Positions 9,032 through 17,250 of a DNA stretch of 64,000 bases are shown here, one piece after another. Position numbers and translations under genes: made by a program. The DNA is from Burkholderiaceae bacterium (GTDB lineage Bacteria; Pseudomonadota; Gammaproteobacteria; Burkholderiales; Burkholderiaceae_C): assembly GCA_024235895.1 (NCBI GenBank), contig JACKLM010000005.1:62001-126000 (forward strand), in the 5' to 3' direction. Under the pieces are notes generated by a model, which searched no databases, was not told where the DNA came from, and saw only the letters and a list, made by a program, of their open reading frames with translations. Numbering within the stretch: the stretch's first letter is position 1; the number at the start of each line of letters is the position of its first letter.

Positions 9032-11368
9032 TCATTGGGTCGCCGACTCGGCAGGCTGCGTCGGCTCGCCGGCGGCGGCCTCCTCCAGCGACGGGGGCCA
9101 GTCGCCGCCTTGCTGCAGCCAGCCGCCGATCGCGCGTGCCGCACGCCGCCCGGCGGCCATCGCCAGGATCACGGTCGCGCCGCCGGTGACGATGTCGCCA
9201 CCCGCGAAGACGCCGCGCAGGTTGGTCGCCTGCGTGGTCTCGTCGGCGACGATGTAGCCGCGCTTGTCCAGCGCCAGCCCCTTGGTCGCGCGGCCGACGA
9301 TCGGGTTCGCCTTGGTCCCGAGCGCGTAGATCACGGTGTCGCAGGCGAACTCGACGAACTCGTCCAGCGGCACCGGGCTGCGCCGCCCGCGCGCATCGGG
9401 CTCGCCCAGCGCCATCCGCTGCGCCTTCATCCCTCGCACGTCGCCGGCGTCGTCCAGCAGGATCTCGACCGGCGCGTGCAGGAAGCTGAAGACGATGCCT
9501 TCCTCCTTCGCGTGCCGCAGCTCCTCGATGCGCGCCGGCGCCTCGGCCTCGCTGCGCCGGTAGACGCAGCGCACCTCGGCCGCGCCGAGCCGCTTGGCGG
9601 TTCGCAGGCAGTCCATCGCGGTATTGCCCGCGCCGATCACGACCACCCGATGGCCCAGCCCGATCGGCGTGTCGCGATAGGGGAAGCGGTCGCCGCCCAT
9701 CAGGTTGACGCGCGTGAGGAACTCGTTGGCCGAGTAGACCTGTCCGGCCGACTCGCCCGGGATGCCGAGGAACGACGGCGCGCCGGCGCCGGCGGCGACG
9801 AAGACGGCGTCGTAGCCCATGTCGCCGGTCAGCTGCTCGATGCGGAAGGTCTTGCCGATGACCTTGTTGGTCTCGAACTTCACGCCGCTGTCGCGCAGGC
9901 GGTTGACCTCGCGGTCGATGATGTCGCGCGGCAACCTGAACGACGGGATGCCGTAGCGCAGCACGCCACCGATGACGTGCAGCGCCTCGTAGACCGTGAC
10001 CTCGGCGCCGAGCTTGATCAGGTCGGCCGCGGCGGCCAGACCGCCCGGGCCCGAGCCGACGATCGCGACCCGGCCCAGCGGCTTGTCGACCTTGGGCGGC
10101 TCGACCGGGCGCTGGGCGGCGAAATCGCCGACGAAACGTTCCAGGCGCCCGATCGCCACCGGCTGCATCTTGGCCTTGACGAGCACGCACTGCGCCTCGC
10201 ACTGGCTCTCCTGCGGGCACACGCGGCCGCACACCGACGGGAACGGGCTGGAGTCGTAGATCGCGTCGACCGCCGACTCGAGGTCGCGCAGCAGCAGGTG
10301 GCGGATGAAGCGCGGGATGTCGATGCGCACCGGGCAGCCGTCGATGCAGGTCGGCTTGAGGCACTGGATGCAGCGCTCGCTCTCGCGCAGCGCGGCGGCC
10401 CAGTCGTAGCCGAGGTTGACCTCGTCGAAGCTCTGCGCGCGCTCGTGCGGCTCGCGCTCGGGCATCGGCACCTGGGTGCGCTCCAGCGCCGAGTACTTCT
10501 TGTAGGTGCGCTTGCCCTGCTTGACGAGCAGCTCCTCCAGGCTGCAGACGTGATCGAGGTCGGAGTTCGCCTCCTGCTCCTGGACCTTGAAGCGCTTCTG
10601 ACGCGCCAGCAGCTCCTTGAAGTCGATCTGGTGGGCGTCGAAGTCCGGGCCGTCGACGCAGGCGAACTTGACCTCGCCGCCGACGGTGACGCGGCACGAC
10701 CCGCACATCCCGGTGCCGTCGACCATGATGGTGTTCAGCGACACCTTGGTCGCCACGCCGTAGGGGCGCGTGGTCTCGGTGCAGGCCTGCATCATCGGCA
10801 TCGGGCCGATCGCGACCACCAGGTCCGGGCGGTCGCGCTCGATCACGTCCTTCAGCGCCGCGGTGACGAACCCCGGGCGGCCGAAGCTGCCGTCGTCGGT
10901 GCAGACGATCAGCTCGTCGGCCCACTCGCGCAGCTTGTCGGCCCAGAAGATCAGCTCCTGGTTGCGAAAGCCGACGATGCAGGTCGTGCGGTTGCCGGCC
11001 TGCTTGAAGGCGCGCAGCTGCGGGTACACGGGGGCCACGCCCAGCCCGCCGCCGACCAGCACGACATGCCCGACCTGCTCGATATGCTGCGGCAACCCGA
11101 GCGGCCCGACGAAGTCGGCGAAGTGGTCGCCCTCGGCATAGCGGTCGCGCATCTCGCGCGTCGTGCGGCCGAGCGACTGCACGACGACGGTGACGCTGCC
11201 GCGCTCGCGGTCGAAGTCGGCCACCGTCAGCGGGATGCGCTCGCCGGCCTCGTCCAGCCGCAGCATCACGAAGTGGCCGGCCTCGGCCGCCTGCGCGACA
11301 TCGGGGGCGTCGATCTCCCACAGGAAGGTCTGCTCGGAAAACTGTTCGCGGCGCAGGATGCGCGTCAT
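9032..11368 (-). CDS. Single-chain NfnA-NfnB fusion (ferredoxin/NAD(P)H oxidoreductase, SudBA-like)
   Basis: A 778-aa flavoprotein. The first ~290 residues are an NfnA/SudB-type ferredoxin-reductase module ending in a 2Fe-2S site (DGTGMCGSCRV...CVDGP, about 220-242). Residues ~330-770 are an NfnB/GltD-like module: two cubane motifs (CIQCLKPTCIDGC and CGRVCPQESQCEAQC), an FAD site GSGPGGLAAAADL, and a nucleotide site GAGNTAMDC. In the two-subunit form this enzyme couples NADH, NADPH and ferredoxin by flavin bifurcation; here both subunits are one chain. It sits 72 nt after hcrB and 55 nt before the ligase fusion. A role supplying reduced ferredoxin to 4-hydroxybenzoyl-CoA reductase and benzoyl-CoA reductase is inferred from position. 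Start ATG 11368. Confidence 0.85.
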   Translation of the reverse strand: MTRILRREQFSEQTFLWEIDAPDVAQAAEAGHFVMLRLDEAGERIPLTVADFDRERGSVTVVVQSLGRTTREMRDRYAEGDHFADFVGPLGLPQHIEQVGHVVLVGGGLGVAPVYPQLRAFKQAGNRTTCIVGFRNQELIFWADKLREWADELIVCTDDGSFGRPGFVTAALKDVIERDRPDLVVAIGPMPMMQACTETTRPYGVATKVSLNTIMVDGTGMCGSCRVTVGGEVKFACVDGPDFDAHQIDFKELLARQKRFKVQEQEANSDLDHVCSLEELLVKQGKRTYKKYSALERTQVPMPEREPHERAQSFDEVNLGYDWAAALRESERCIQCLKPTCIDGCPVRIDIPRFIRHLLLRDLESAVDAIYDSSPFPSVCGRVCPQESQCEAQCVLVKAKMQPVAIGRLERFVGDFAAQRPVEPPKVDKPLGRVAIVGSGPGGLAAAADLIKLGAEVTVYEALHVIGGVLRYGIPSFRLPRDIIDREVNRLRDSGVKFETNKVIGKTFRIEQLTGDMGYDAVFVAAGAGAPSFLGIPGESAGQVYSANEFLTRVNLMGGDRFPYRDTPIGLGHRVVVIGAGNTAMDCLRTAKRLGAAEVRCVYRRSEAEAPARIEELRHAKEEGIVFSFLHAPVEILLDDAGDVRGMKAQRMALGEPDARGRRSPVPLDEFVEFACDTVIYALGTKANPIVGRATKGLALDKRGYIVADETTQATNLRGVFAGGDIVTGGATVILAMAAGRRAARAIGGWLQQGGDWPPSLEEAAAGEPTQPAESATQ

Positions 11369-11440
11369 GGGGCTTGTCTCCGTCCGGATGGGGTCATGGG
11401 CGTGCGACGGGCCGCTTGCGTGGCAGCGACCCGGCTTCGT

Positions 11441-12421
11441 TCATGCCGCGCCGGCGGCGAGCGCGCGCAGCAGCCGCTGCGCGGTCGCCGACGCGACGAG
11501 CCGGCGATGGTTGGATGCGGTGAAGGTGCTGCGCATCGGCGTGACCTGCTTGGCGACGAGCTTGCCCAGCGTCGCCAGCGCCGCCTCGTCGACCGGGCGG
11601 CCGAGCAGCGCGTAGGTGCCGTCGAGCTTCAGCGGGTGCGAGTTGGTGCCGCTGATGCCGACCGAGAGTTCGGCGAGCACGCCGCCCTCCATGCGCAGCG
11701 CGACGGCGACGCTGGCGAGCGGGAAGTCCATCCCGCTGCGCGTGCGCGCCTTGCGGAATCCGCTGACGCGCCCGGCGTGGCCGGCCGGCACGTGCACCGC
11801 GGCGACGACCTCGTTCGCACCCAGCGTCAGGTGTGCGGCGCCGTCGTCGCGATACAGCTCGGCGAGCGGGCGGCGGTAGACGGTCTCGGCGCCGACGATC
11901 TCGACCTCGGCGCCGTAGGCCAGCAGCGCGGCGGCGACATCACCCTGGTAGGCGGCGTGGCAGCGCTTGCCGTGCGGCGCGACATGGCAGGTGTCGCCCT
12001 TGAGCTTGAGGCACCAGCCATTGCTGCGGCGCCACCACTCGCTCTGGTTGTAGTAGACGCAGCGCGTGTCCTGGCACAGGTTGCCGGCCAGCGTCGCCGC
12101 GCTGCGGTGCGCGGGGCCCGCGACGGCGCCGGCAGCCTGCGCGAGCGCGGGCAACTCGCTGGCGATCTGCGCGTGGCGCTCGATCGTCGCCAGCGTGACG
12201 CCGGCGCCGAGCCGCCACTGGCCGTGGTGCGGCTCGATCGCGGCGATGCCGGCGACGCCGGTGAGGTCGATCAGCACCGCCGGGTCGGCGATGCCACGGC
12301 GCATGTTGGGCAGCAGGTCGGTGCCGCCGGCAACCAGCCGCGAGCCCTCCTCGGCCAGCAGCAGCGCGGCGTCGGTCAGCGTCGCCGGACGGACGAGCTG
12401 GATATCCTCGATCGGTCGCAT
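11441..12421 (-). CDS. hcrB: 4-hydroxybenzoyl-CoA reductase, FAD and 4Fe-4S subunit (beta)
   Basis: A 326-aa member of the xanthine oxidase-type FAD subunit family. The FAD-binding segment is VAGGTDLLPNMRRG (30-43). What identifies it is the extra loop carrying C121, C137, C145 and C154 with x15-x7-x8 spacing. That is the arrangement I know for the additional 4Fe-4S cluster of Thauera aromatica HcrB; ordinary xanthine dehydrogenase FAD subunits lack it. The enzyme removes the phenolic hydroxyl of 4-hydroxybenzoyl-CoA with reduced ferredoxin, giving benzoyl-CoA in the cytoplasm. ATG 12421 follows GGAG and lies 4 nt after the hcrA stop, so the genes are co-translated. Confidence 0.93.
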   Translation of the reverse strand: MRPIEDIQLVRPATLTDAALLLAEEGSRLVAGGTDLLPNMRRGIADPAVLIDLTGVAGIAAIEPHHGQWRLGAGVTLATIERHAQIASELPALAQAAGAVAGPAHRSAATLAGNLCQDTRCVYYNQSEWWRRSNGWCLKLKGDTCHVAPHGKRCHAAYQGDVAAALLAYGAEVEIVGAETVYRRPLAELYRDDGAAHLTLGANEVVAAVHVPAGHAGRVSGFRKARTRSGMDFPLASVAVALRMEGGVLAELSVGISGTNSHPLKLDGTYALLGRPVDEAALATLGKLVAKQVTPMRSTFTASNHRRLVASATAQRLLRALAAGAA

Positions 12422-12425
12422 CGGA

Positions 12426-14852
12426 TCAGCTCCTCGCCTCGGCCGCAGCCGCACTCGCCGGCGCGGCCTTGACCGTACCCGAGCGCGCCGCGCGTGCGGC
12501 CGCCAGTTTCTGCTCGCGCCGGTGCTGGTGGATCGCCTCCAGCAGCCGGTCCTGGGTGATCGGCGTCTCGTGCACGCGCACGCCGACCGCGTCGTAGACC
12601 GCGGCGGCGATCGCGGGCGGCACGCTGTGCAGCCCGCCCTCGCTCGCCTCCTTGGCGCCGAACGGGCCCAGCGGGTCGATGCTCTCGACCAGCGTGACGT
12701 CGATCGGCGGCGTGTCGAGCACGTTGACCATGCGGTAGTCGAGGAAGTTGGGCCCCAGCGGCAGCCCCTCGTGGTAACGGTTCTCCTCCGACAGCGCCTG
12801 CCCGAGCCCCATCCAGATCGCACCGTGCACCTGCCCCTCGACCGCCAGCGGGTTGATCGCGCGGCCGCAGTCGTGCGCGATCCAGATGCCGACGACGCGC
12901 ACGATGCCGGTGTCCTCGTCGACCTCGACCTCGGCCACCTGCGCCGCGTACGAGAAGCCGGCGGTGGAGCCGACCGCGGCGCCGCGGAACTTGCCGCCTT
13001 GCGTCTCCGGTGGCGTCGACCAGGCGCCCTTGACGGTCAGCGTGCCGGTGTCGACCAGCGCCGCCTGCACGACCTGCAGGAAGTCGAGCTGCGCGCCGTC
13101 GGTCTCGCCGCCGACGACGCGGCAGCACTCGCCCAGCCACTCGATCTGTTCGGGTGCCACGTTCAGCCGCCGGGCCGAGGCCTCGACGAGCACGCGCTTC
13201 ATCGCCTCGGCCGCGCGCAGTGCGGCGTTGCCGACCATGAACGACACGCGCGACGAGTACGAGCCGTTGTCCTTGGGTGTGAGCGCGCTGTCGGTGGCGA
13301 CGACGCGGATGCGCGCCATCGGCAGCAGCAGCACCTCGGCGACGATCTGCGTCAGCAGCGTCGACGAGCCCTGGCCGATGTCGCTCGCGCCGGTCAGGAT
13401 CGTGATGCCGCCGTCGAAGTCGAGCTTGAGGTTGATCACCGCGTGCGGCTCGCCGCTCCAGTGCACCGGCTTGGCCGATCCCGACACATAGTGCGAGCAG
13501 GCCATGCCCAGGCCGCGGCGGATCGGGCCGTCGGCGCCGAGCTTGCCGCGGCGCTCCTTCCAGCCGCTCGCGCGCTCGACCGCATCCAGGCACTGCGGCA
13601 GGCCGTAGGAGTTGACCTGAAGGTCGTTCAGCGTGCGGTAGGGCGGCGTGATCAGGTTGGCGCGTCGCAGTGCGAACGGGTCCAGCCCGAGGGCCTCGGC
13701 CATCTCGTCGAGCAGCGCCTCGAACGCGATGCGGACGTTGACGGCGCCGTGGCCGCGCATCGCGCCGCAGGGCGGCAGGTTGGTGTAGACGCGATAGCCG
13801 CGGTAGCGCACCGCGCCGACCGTGTACAGCGCGTGCAGCAGCGCGCCCGCGTACAGGATGGTCACGAGGCCATAGCCTGCGTAGGCGCCGCCGCGCTGGA
13901 CGACCTCGGCGTCGACCGCGTTGATGCGGCCGTCCTTGCTCATGCCGATCTTCAGCCGCGTGCGCGTGGCCGGTCGCGCGCGATGCGTGAGGAAGGAATC
14001 CTCGCGCGTCAGCTCGACCTTGACCGTGCCGCCGGCGGCACGTGCCAGACACCCGGCGACCATCTCGAAGTTCAGCGGCTCGACGCGGTGGCCGAATCCG
14101 CCGCCGACGAAGGGCTTGACGACGCGGATCGCCGCGCTGTCCAGCCCCAGCGTCTGCGCCAGCATCAGGTGCAGGTAGTAGGGCACCTGCGTGACCGAGT
14201 GCAGCGTGAGCTGCTCGCGCTCGGGGTCCCATTGCGCAACGGTGGCATTGAGCTCGATCTGGCCGTGCGAGACCTCGGCGCAGTCGAATTCGCGCTCCAT
14301 CACGAGGTCGGACGCGGCAAAGCCAGCGTCGACGTCGCCGAAATCCTGCTCGACGCTGCGCTCGACGTTGCCGGGCTTGTTGTCGTGCAGCCGCACGGCA
14401 TCCTCGGCGCGCGCCGCTTCGGCGTCGAAGTAGGCCGGCAGCGCCTCGATCTCGACCTCGACCGCGGCCAGCGCCGCCTCGGCGGTGTCGATATCGTCGG
14501 CGGCGACGGCGAAAAGCGGCTCGCCGCGGTAGCGCACGCGGTCGCGCGCCAGCGGCCACTCGTTCTGCGCGATCGGGATCACGCCGTAGGGGGCAGAGAA
14601 GTCCTGCCCGGTGACGACCGCGCGCACGCCGGGGATGGCGAGCGCGCGCGTGGCGTCGATGCGGCGGATGACGCCGTGCGCGACCGCGCTGCGGCCGATG
14701 CGGCCGACCAGCGCGCCGGGGAAGGGCAGGTCGGCGGTGTAGCGCGCGCGCCCGCTGACCTTCTCGACGCCGTCGACGAGCGGCCGACGCTGGCCGACCG
14801 AATGCGTCGGCGGCGCGGGATCGTGCGGCAGGTGGACTTGCTCGAATTTCAT
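12426..14852 (-). CDS. hcrA: 4-hydroxybenzoyl-CoA reductase, molybdenum subunit (alpha)
   Basis: An 808-aa xanthine oxidase-family molybdopterin subunit. Seen are the fold marker HSVGQRRPLVDGVEKVSGRA near the N-terminus, PFVGGGFGHR (about 265) and PPCGAMRGHG (about 365) of the Mo-cofactor site, GASDIGQGSSTLL (about 465), and the late GPFGAKEASEGG with the conserved glutamate. It pairs with HcrB and HcrC to form the reductive dehydroxylase of 4-hydroxybenzoyl-CoA. The start overlaps the hcrC stop by 4 nt (ATGA). The last ~30 residues are an Ala/Arg-rich extension that makes it a little longer than the roughly 770 residues I recall for the Thauera subunit. Confidence 0.93.
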   Translation of the reverse strand: MKFEQVHLPHDPAPPTHSVGQRRPLVDGVEKVSGRARYTADLPFPGALVGRIGRSAVAHGVIRRIDATRALAIPGVRAVVTGQDFSAPYGVIPIAQNEWPLARDRVRYRGEPLFAVAADDIDTAEAALAAVEVEIEALPAYFDAEAARAEDAVRLHDNKPGNVERSVEQDFGDVDAGFAASDLVMEREFDCAEVSHGQIELNATVAQWDPEREQLTLHSVTQVPYYLHLMLAQTLGLDSAAIRVVKPFVGGGFGHRVEPLNFEMVAGCLARAAGGTVKVELTREDSFLTHRARPATRTRLKIGMSKDGRINAVDAEVVQRGGAYAGYGLVTILYAGALLHALYTVGAVRYRGYRVYTNLPPCGAMRGHGAVNVRIAFEALLDEMAEALGLDPFALRRANLITPPYRTLNDLQVNSYGLPQCLDAVERASGWKERRGKLGADGPIRRGLGMACSHYVSGSAKPVHWSGEPHAVINLKLDFDGGITILTGASDIGQGSSTLLTQIVAEVLLLPMARIRVVATDSALTPKDNGSYSSRVSFMVGNAALRAAEAMKRVLVEASARRLNVAPEQIEWLGECCRVVGGETDGAQLDFLQVVQAALVDTGTLTVKGAWSTPPETQGGKFRGAAVGSTAGFSYAAQVAEVEVDEDTGIVRVVGIWIAHDCGRAINPLAVEGQVHGAIWMGLGQALSEENRYHEGLPLGPNFLDYRMVNVLDTPPIDVTLVESIDPLGPFGAKEASEGGLHSVPPAIAAAVYDAVGVRVHETPITQDRLLEAIHQHRREQKLAAARAARSGTVKAAPASAAAAEARS

Positions 14853-15319
14853 GGGTTGGCCTCCGCGGCCGTCTGCACGGACTCGACGATCTTGACGTAG
14901 CCGGTGCAGCGGCAAAGATTGCCCGACAGGGCCTCGCGGATCTGCGCCTCGGTCGGGTGCGGCTCGCGCCTGAGCAGCGCTTCGGCCGCCATCACCATCC
15001 CCGGGGTGCAGAAGCCGCACTGGGCGCCGAGCTTCTCGTGGAAGGCGCGCTGCAGCGCCGACAGCCGGCCCTGCTGCGCGAGCGCCTCGATCGTCTCGAC
15101 CTTGCGCGACTCGACGCTGGCGGCCAGCGTGATGCACGCCAGCCGCGGCTCGCCGTCGACGAGCACGGTGCAGGCGCCGCACTCGCCGCCGTCGCAGCCC
15201 TGCTTGGTGCCGGTGAGCTGCAGCGAGTCGCGCAGCACCTCCAGCAGCGTCGCGCTGTCGCGCGCGGCGACCTTCTGGCGCCGGCCGTTGACGGTGATCT
15301 GGAGCAGTCGATGGGTCAT
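14849..15319 (-). CDS. hcrC: 4-hydroxybenzoyl-CoA reductase, 2x(2Fe-2S) subunit (gamma)
   Basis: A 156-aa two-cluster ferredoxin subunit of the xanthine oxidase family. The plant-type cluster motif is GCDGGECGACTVLVDG (about 41-56). The second, alpha-helical cluster is made by CGFCTPGM (about 100) and CRCTGY (about 136). It carries electrons from ferredoxin to HcrB and HcrA. It is the first gene of the hcrC-hcrA-hcrB unit; start ATG 15319 has GGAGATCC just upstream. Its promoter should lie in the 15320-15886 gap, which is largely occupied by a palindromic repeat element. The same subunit type occurs in CO and xanthine dehydrogenases; the assignment rests on the adjoining HcrB loop. Confidence 0.9.
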   Translation of the reverse strand: MTHRLLQITVNGRRQKVAARDSATLLEVLRDSLQLTGTKQGCDGGECGACTVLVDGEPRLACITLAASVESRKVETIEALAQQGRLSALQRAFHEKLGAQCGFCTPGMVMAAEALLRREPHPTEAQIREALSGNLCRCTGYVKIVESVQTAAEANP

Positions 15320-15426
15320 GGATGGATCTCCTGGGCGCAGCGCTTCGACCACCAGCGGTGCATGAGAGGGGCGCGGCGAGTGCCGGCACGCCGGGACTTT
15401 CGGGTGTCGGTCCACCTTTTGAAGGT

Positions 15427-15829
15427 GGCATGCCAAGGACACGCGAGCCGAGGACGGCAAACGGTCCGCGTGGTGTTCGACGTTCGCGTGTGCCAAGGTT
15501 GGCGGGCACCCTCCCACTCCATGTCCCCCGGGCCGGGCTGCGCCCGCCCCTCCTCCTTTACTTCCGTGGGAGGGTGCCCGCCGACCTTGGCCTGCCACCG
15601 CCTTGGTATTCGACGGTCGAACACCACCGCGTTGGCCTGCCGAGGGCGGTGGGTGCCCTTGCCCGTAAGTAAAGGAGGAGCCAGCGGCCGAAGGCCGATG
15701 GCGGGGGAGCGAGCCCGGACACAAACAGTCCTGCGGACTGTTTGTGCCTGGCGAGCGCCCGGGGCACTGTCCCCGGGCATGGAGGGCAAGGGTACCCGCC
15801 GTCCTCGGCTCGCGCGGCCGTGGCATGCC
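15427..15829. repeat. MITE-like composite palindromic element (403 bp)
   Basis: The ends are inverted repeats of 32 bp (15427-15458 and 15798-15829; I count 29 of 32 matching), beginning GGCATGCC. Inside are a 25-bp-arm hairpin (15493-15517 with 15566-15590, one mismatch, 48-nt loop) and a 26-bp-arm hairpin (15639-15664 with 15784-15809, three mismatches). Smaller perfect hairpins are ACAAACAGTC-ctgcg-GACTGTTTGT (15721-15745) and GCCCGGGG-N6-CCCCGGGC (15757-15778). GGTATTCGAC-N-GTCGAACACC sits at 15605-15625. No coding region is apparent. A related copy occurs at 24468-24690. It fills the gap between paaK and hcrC and must affect transcription read-through. Confidence 0.75.
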
Positions 15830-15886
15830 GCCAAAGCGCAGGCCGCGACAGACCGCGTTACGCCGACCCGGGTCTCGATCCTCACC

Positions 15887-17215
15887 TCAGCCTTCCTTGG
15901 GCCGCAGGTCGCGCACCCGCACCGCCTTGCCCTGCGAGCGCGGCACGCTGCCCGGGGCGAGGACGGCGATCTCGGCGCTGACGCCGATGATCGACTTGAT
16001 GTGGTGGATGGCGTCGGCGGCCAGCGCCGGGTAGCGGTCCTCGCTGATGTCGGGCTGGGCCTCGACCTCGATCCGCAGGTGGTCCAGGTGGCCCTGGCGC
16101 GAGACGACGAGCAGGTAGTGCGGCGCCAGCCCGGGGCGGCCGACCAGCACCGCCTCGATCTGCGACGGGTAGACGTTGACGCCGCGGATGATCAGCATGT
16201 CGTCGCTGCGACCGGTCACGCGCAGGATGCGCACGTGGGTGCGGCCGCAATCGCAGCGCTCGCGCGTCACGCGGGTGACGTCGCGCGTGCGGTAGCGCAG
16301 CATCGGCAGCGCTTCCTTGGTCAGCGTCGTGATCACGAGCTCGCCGGCCTCGCCGTCGGGCAAGGGCTTGCCGGTCTCGCGGTCGATGACCTCGAACAGG
16401 AAGTGGTCCTCCCAGCCGTGCAGCCCGGCGCGGCACTCGCACTCGCAGGCCACCCCCGGGCCCATGATCTCGGACAGCCCGTAGACGTCGACCGCGCGCA
16501 GCCCGATGCGCGCCTCGATCTCCTCGCGCATCGCCGCGCTCCAGGGCTCGGCGCCGAACATGCCGACCGCCAGACCGCTCTGGCGCAGATCGACCCCCAT
16601 CTGCTCGGCGACCTCGGCCATCGCGAGCGCGTACGACGGGGTGGCGCACAGCACGCGCGGGTGGAAGTCCATGATGAGCGCGATCTGGCGTTCGGTGCCG
16701 CCGCCGGAGACCGGCACCACCGGGCATCCGAGCCGCGTCGCGCCATCGTGCGCGCCCAGCCCGCCGGTGAACAGGCCGTAGCCGTAGGCGTTGTGCACCA
16801 GGTCGCCGGCGCGCGCGCCGGCGCAGTGCATCGAGCGCGCCATCAGGTCGGCCCAGCGGTCCAGGTCCCCCGTCGTGTAGCCGACGACGGTCGGCTTGCC
16901 GGTCGTCCCCGACGACGCGTGGATGCGCGCCAGCGACGACACCGGCCGCGTGAACAGGCCGAAGGGGTAGTGGTCGCGCAGGTCGGTCTTGACCGTGAAC
17001 GGCAGCCGCTGCAGGTCGGCGAGCTCGCGCAGGTCGTCCGGGTGCAGCCCGGCGGCCTGCATGCGCTCGCGATGCCAGGGCACGTGGTTCCAGGCGCTGC
17101 GCAGCGTCGTGCGCAGGCGGTCGAGCTGCAGCGCGCTCAGCTCGTCGCGCGACATCTTCTCCTGCACCGGGTGCAGCGCGTTGCCGGATGCCGTGGCCTC
17201 GGTGGGGGCGCCCAT
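15887..17215 (-). CDS. Phenylacetate-CoA ligase (PaaK/PadJ type)
   Basis: A 442-aa AMP-forming ligase of the PaaK subfamily. Motifs are HASSGTTGKPTVVGYT (phosphate loop, about 98), NAYGYGLFTGGLGAHDG, VYGLSEIMGPGVACEC, and RSDDMLIIRGVNVYPSQIE in the C-terminal domain, all typical of phenylacetate-CoA ligases. It would activate phenylacetate to phenylacetyl-CoA, the substrate of the PadBCD complex encoded directly upstream on the same strand (35-nt gap). That indicates the anaerobic phenylacetate pathway rather than the aerobic paa route, none of whose other genes are here. ATG 17215 was chosen by homology of the N-terminus. A related aryl-CoA ligase specificity cannot be excluded. Confidence 0.88.
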   Translation of the reverse strand: MGAPTEATASGNALHPVQEKMSRDELSALQLDRLRTTLRSAWNHVPWHRERMQAAGLHPDDLRELADLQRLPFTVKTDLRDHYPFGLFTRPVSSLARIHASSGTTGKPTVVGYTTGDLDRWADLMARSMHCAGARAGDLVHNAYGYGLFTGGLGAHDGATRLGCPVVPVSGGGTERQIALIMDFHPRVLCATPSYALAMAEVAEQMGVDLRQSGLAVGMFGAEPWSAAMREEIEARIGLRAVDVYGLSEIMGPGVACECECRAGLHGWEDHFLFEVIDRETGKPLPDGEAGELVITTLTKEALPMLRYRTRDVTRVTRERCDCGRTHVRILRVTGRSDDMLIIRGVNVYPSQIEAVLVGRPGLAPHYLLVVSRQGHLDHLRIEVEAQPDISEDRYPALAADAIHHIKSIIGVSAEIAVLAPGSVPRSQGKAVRVRDLRPKEG

Positions 17216-17250
17216 CGTCGTCGTCTCCTGTCTGGGGTGTCTTGTCGTCG

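Noticed and set aside
8750..12472. Long plus-strand open frame opposite the ligase fusion, Nfn and hcrB
   Set aside because: It crosses three real genes and their gaps, shows no motif and has shadow-type composition (Asp/Arg/Val/Ala-rich).
15322..15886. Several short open frames inside the palindromic element
   Set aside because: They mirror each other on both strands because of the inverted repeats and resemble no transposase or known protein.
15887..17215. Assignment of the phenylacetate-CoA ligase to the aerobic paa pathway
   Set aside because: No paaABCDE, paaG/Z or paaJ genes are near, and the gene is contiguous with padBCD, so the anaerobic role is more likely.
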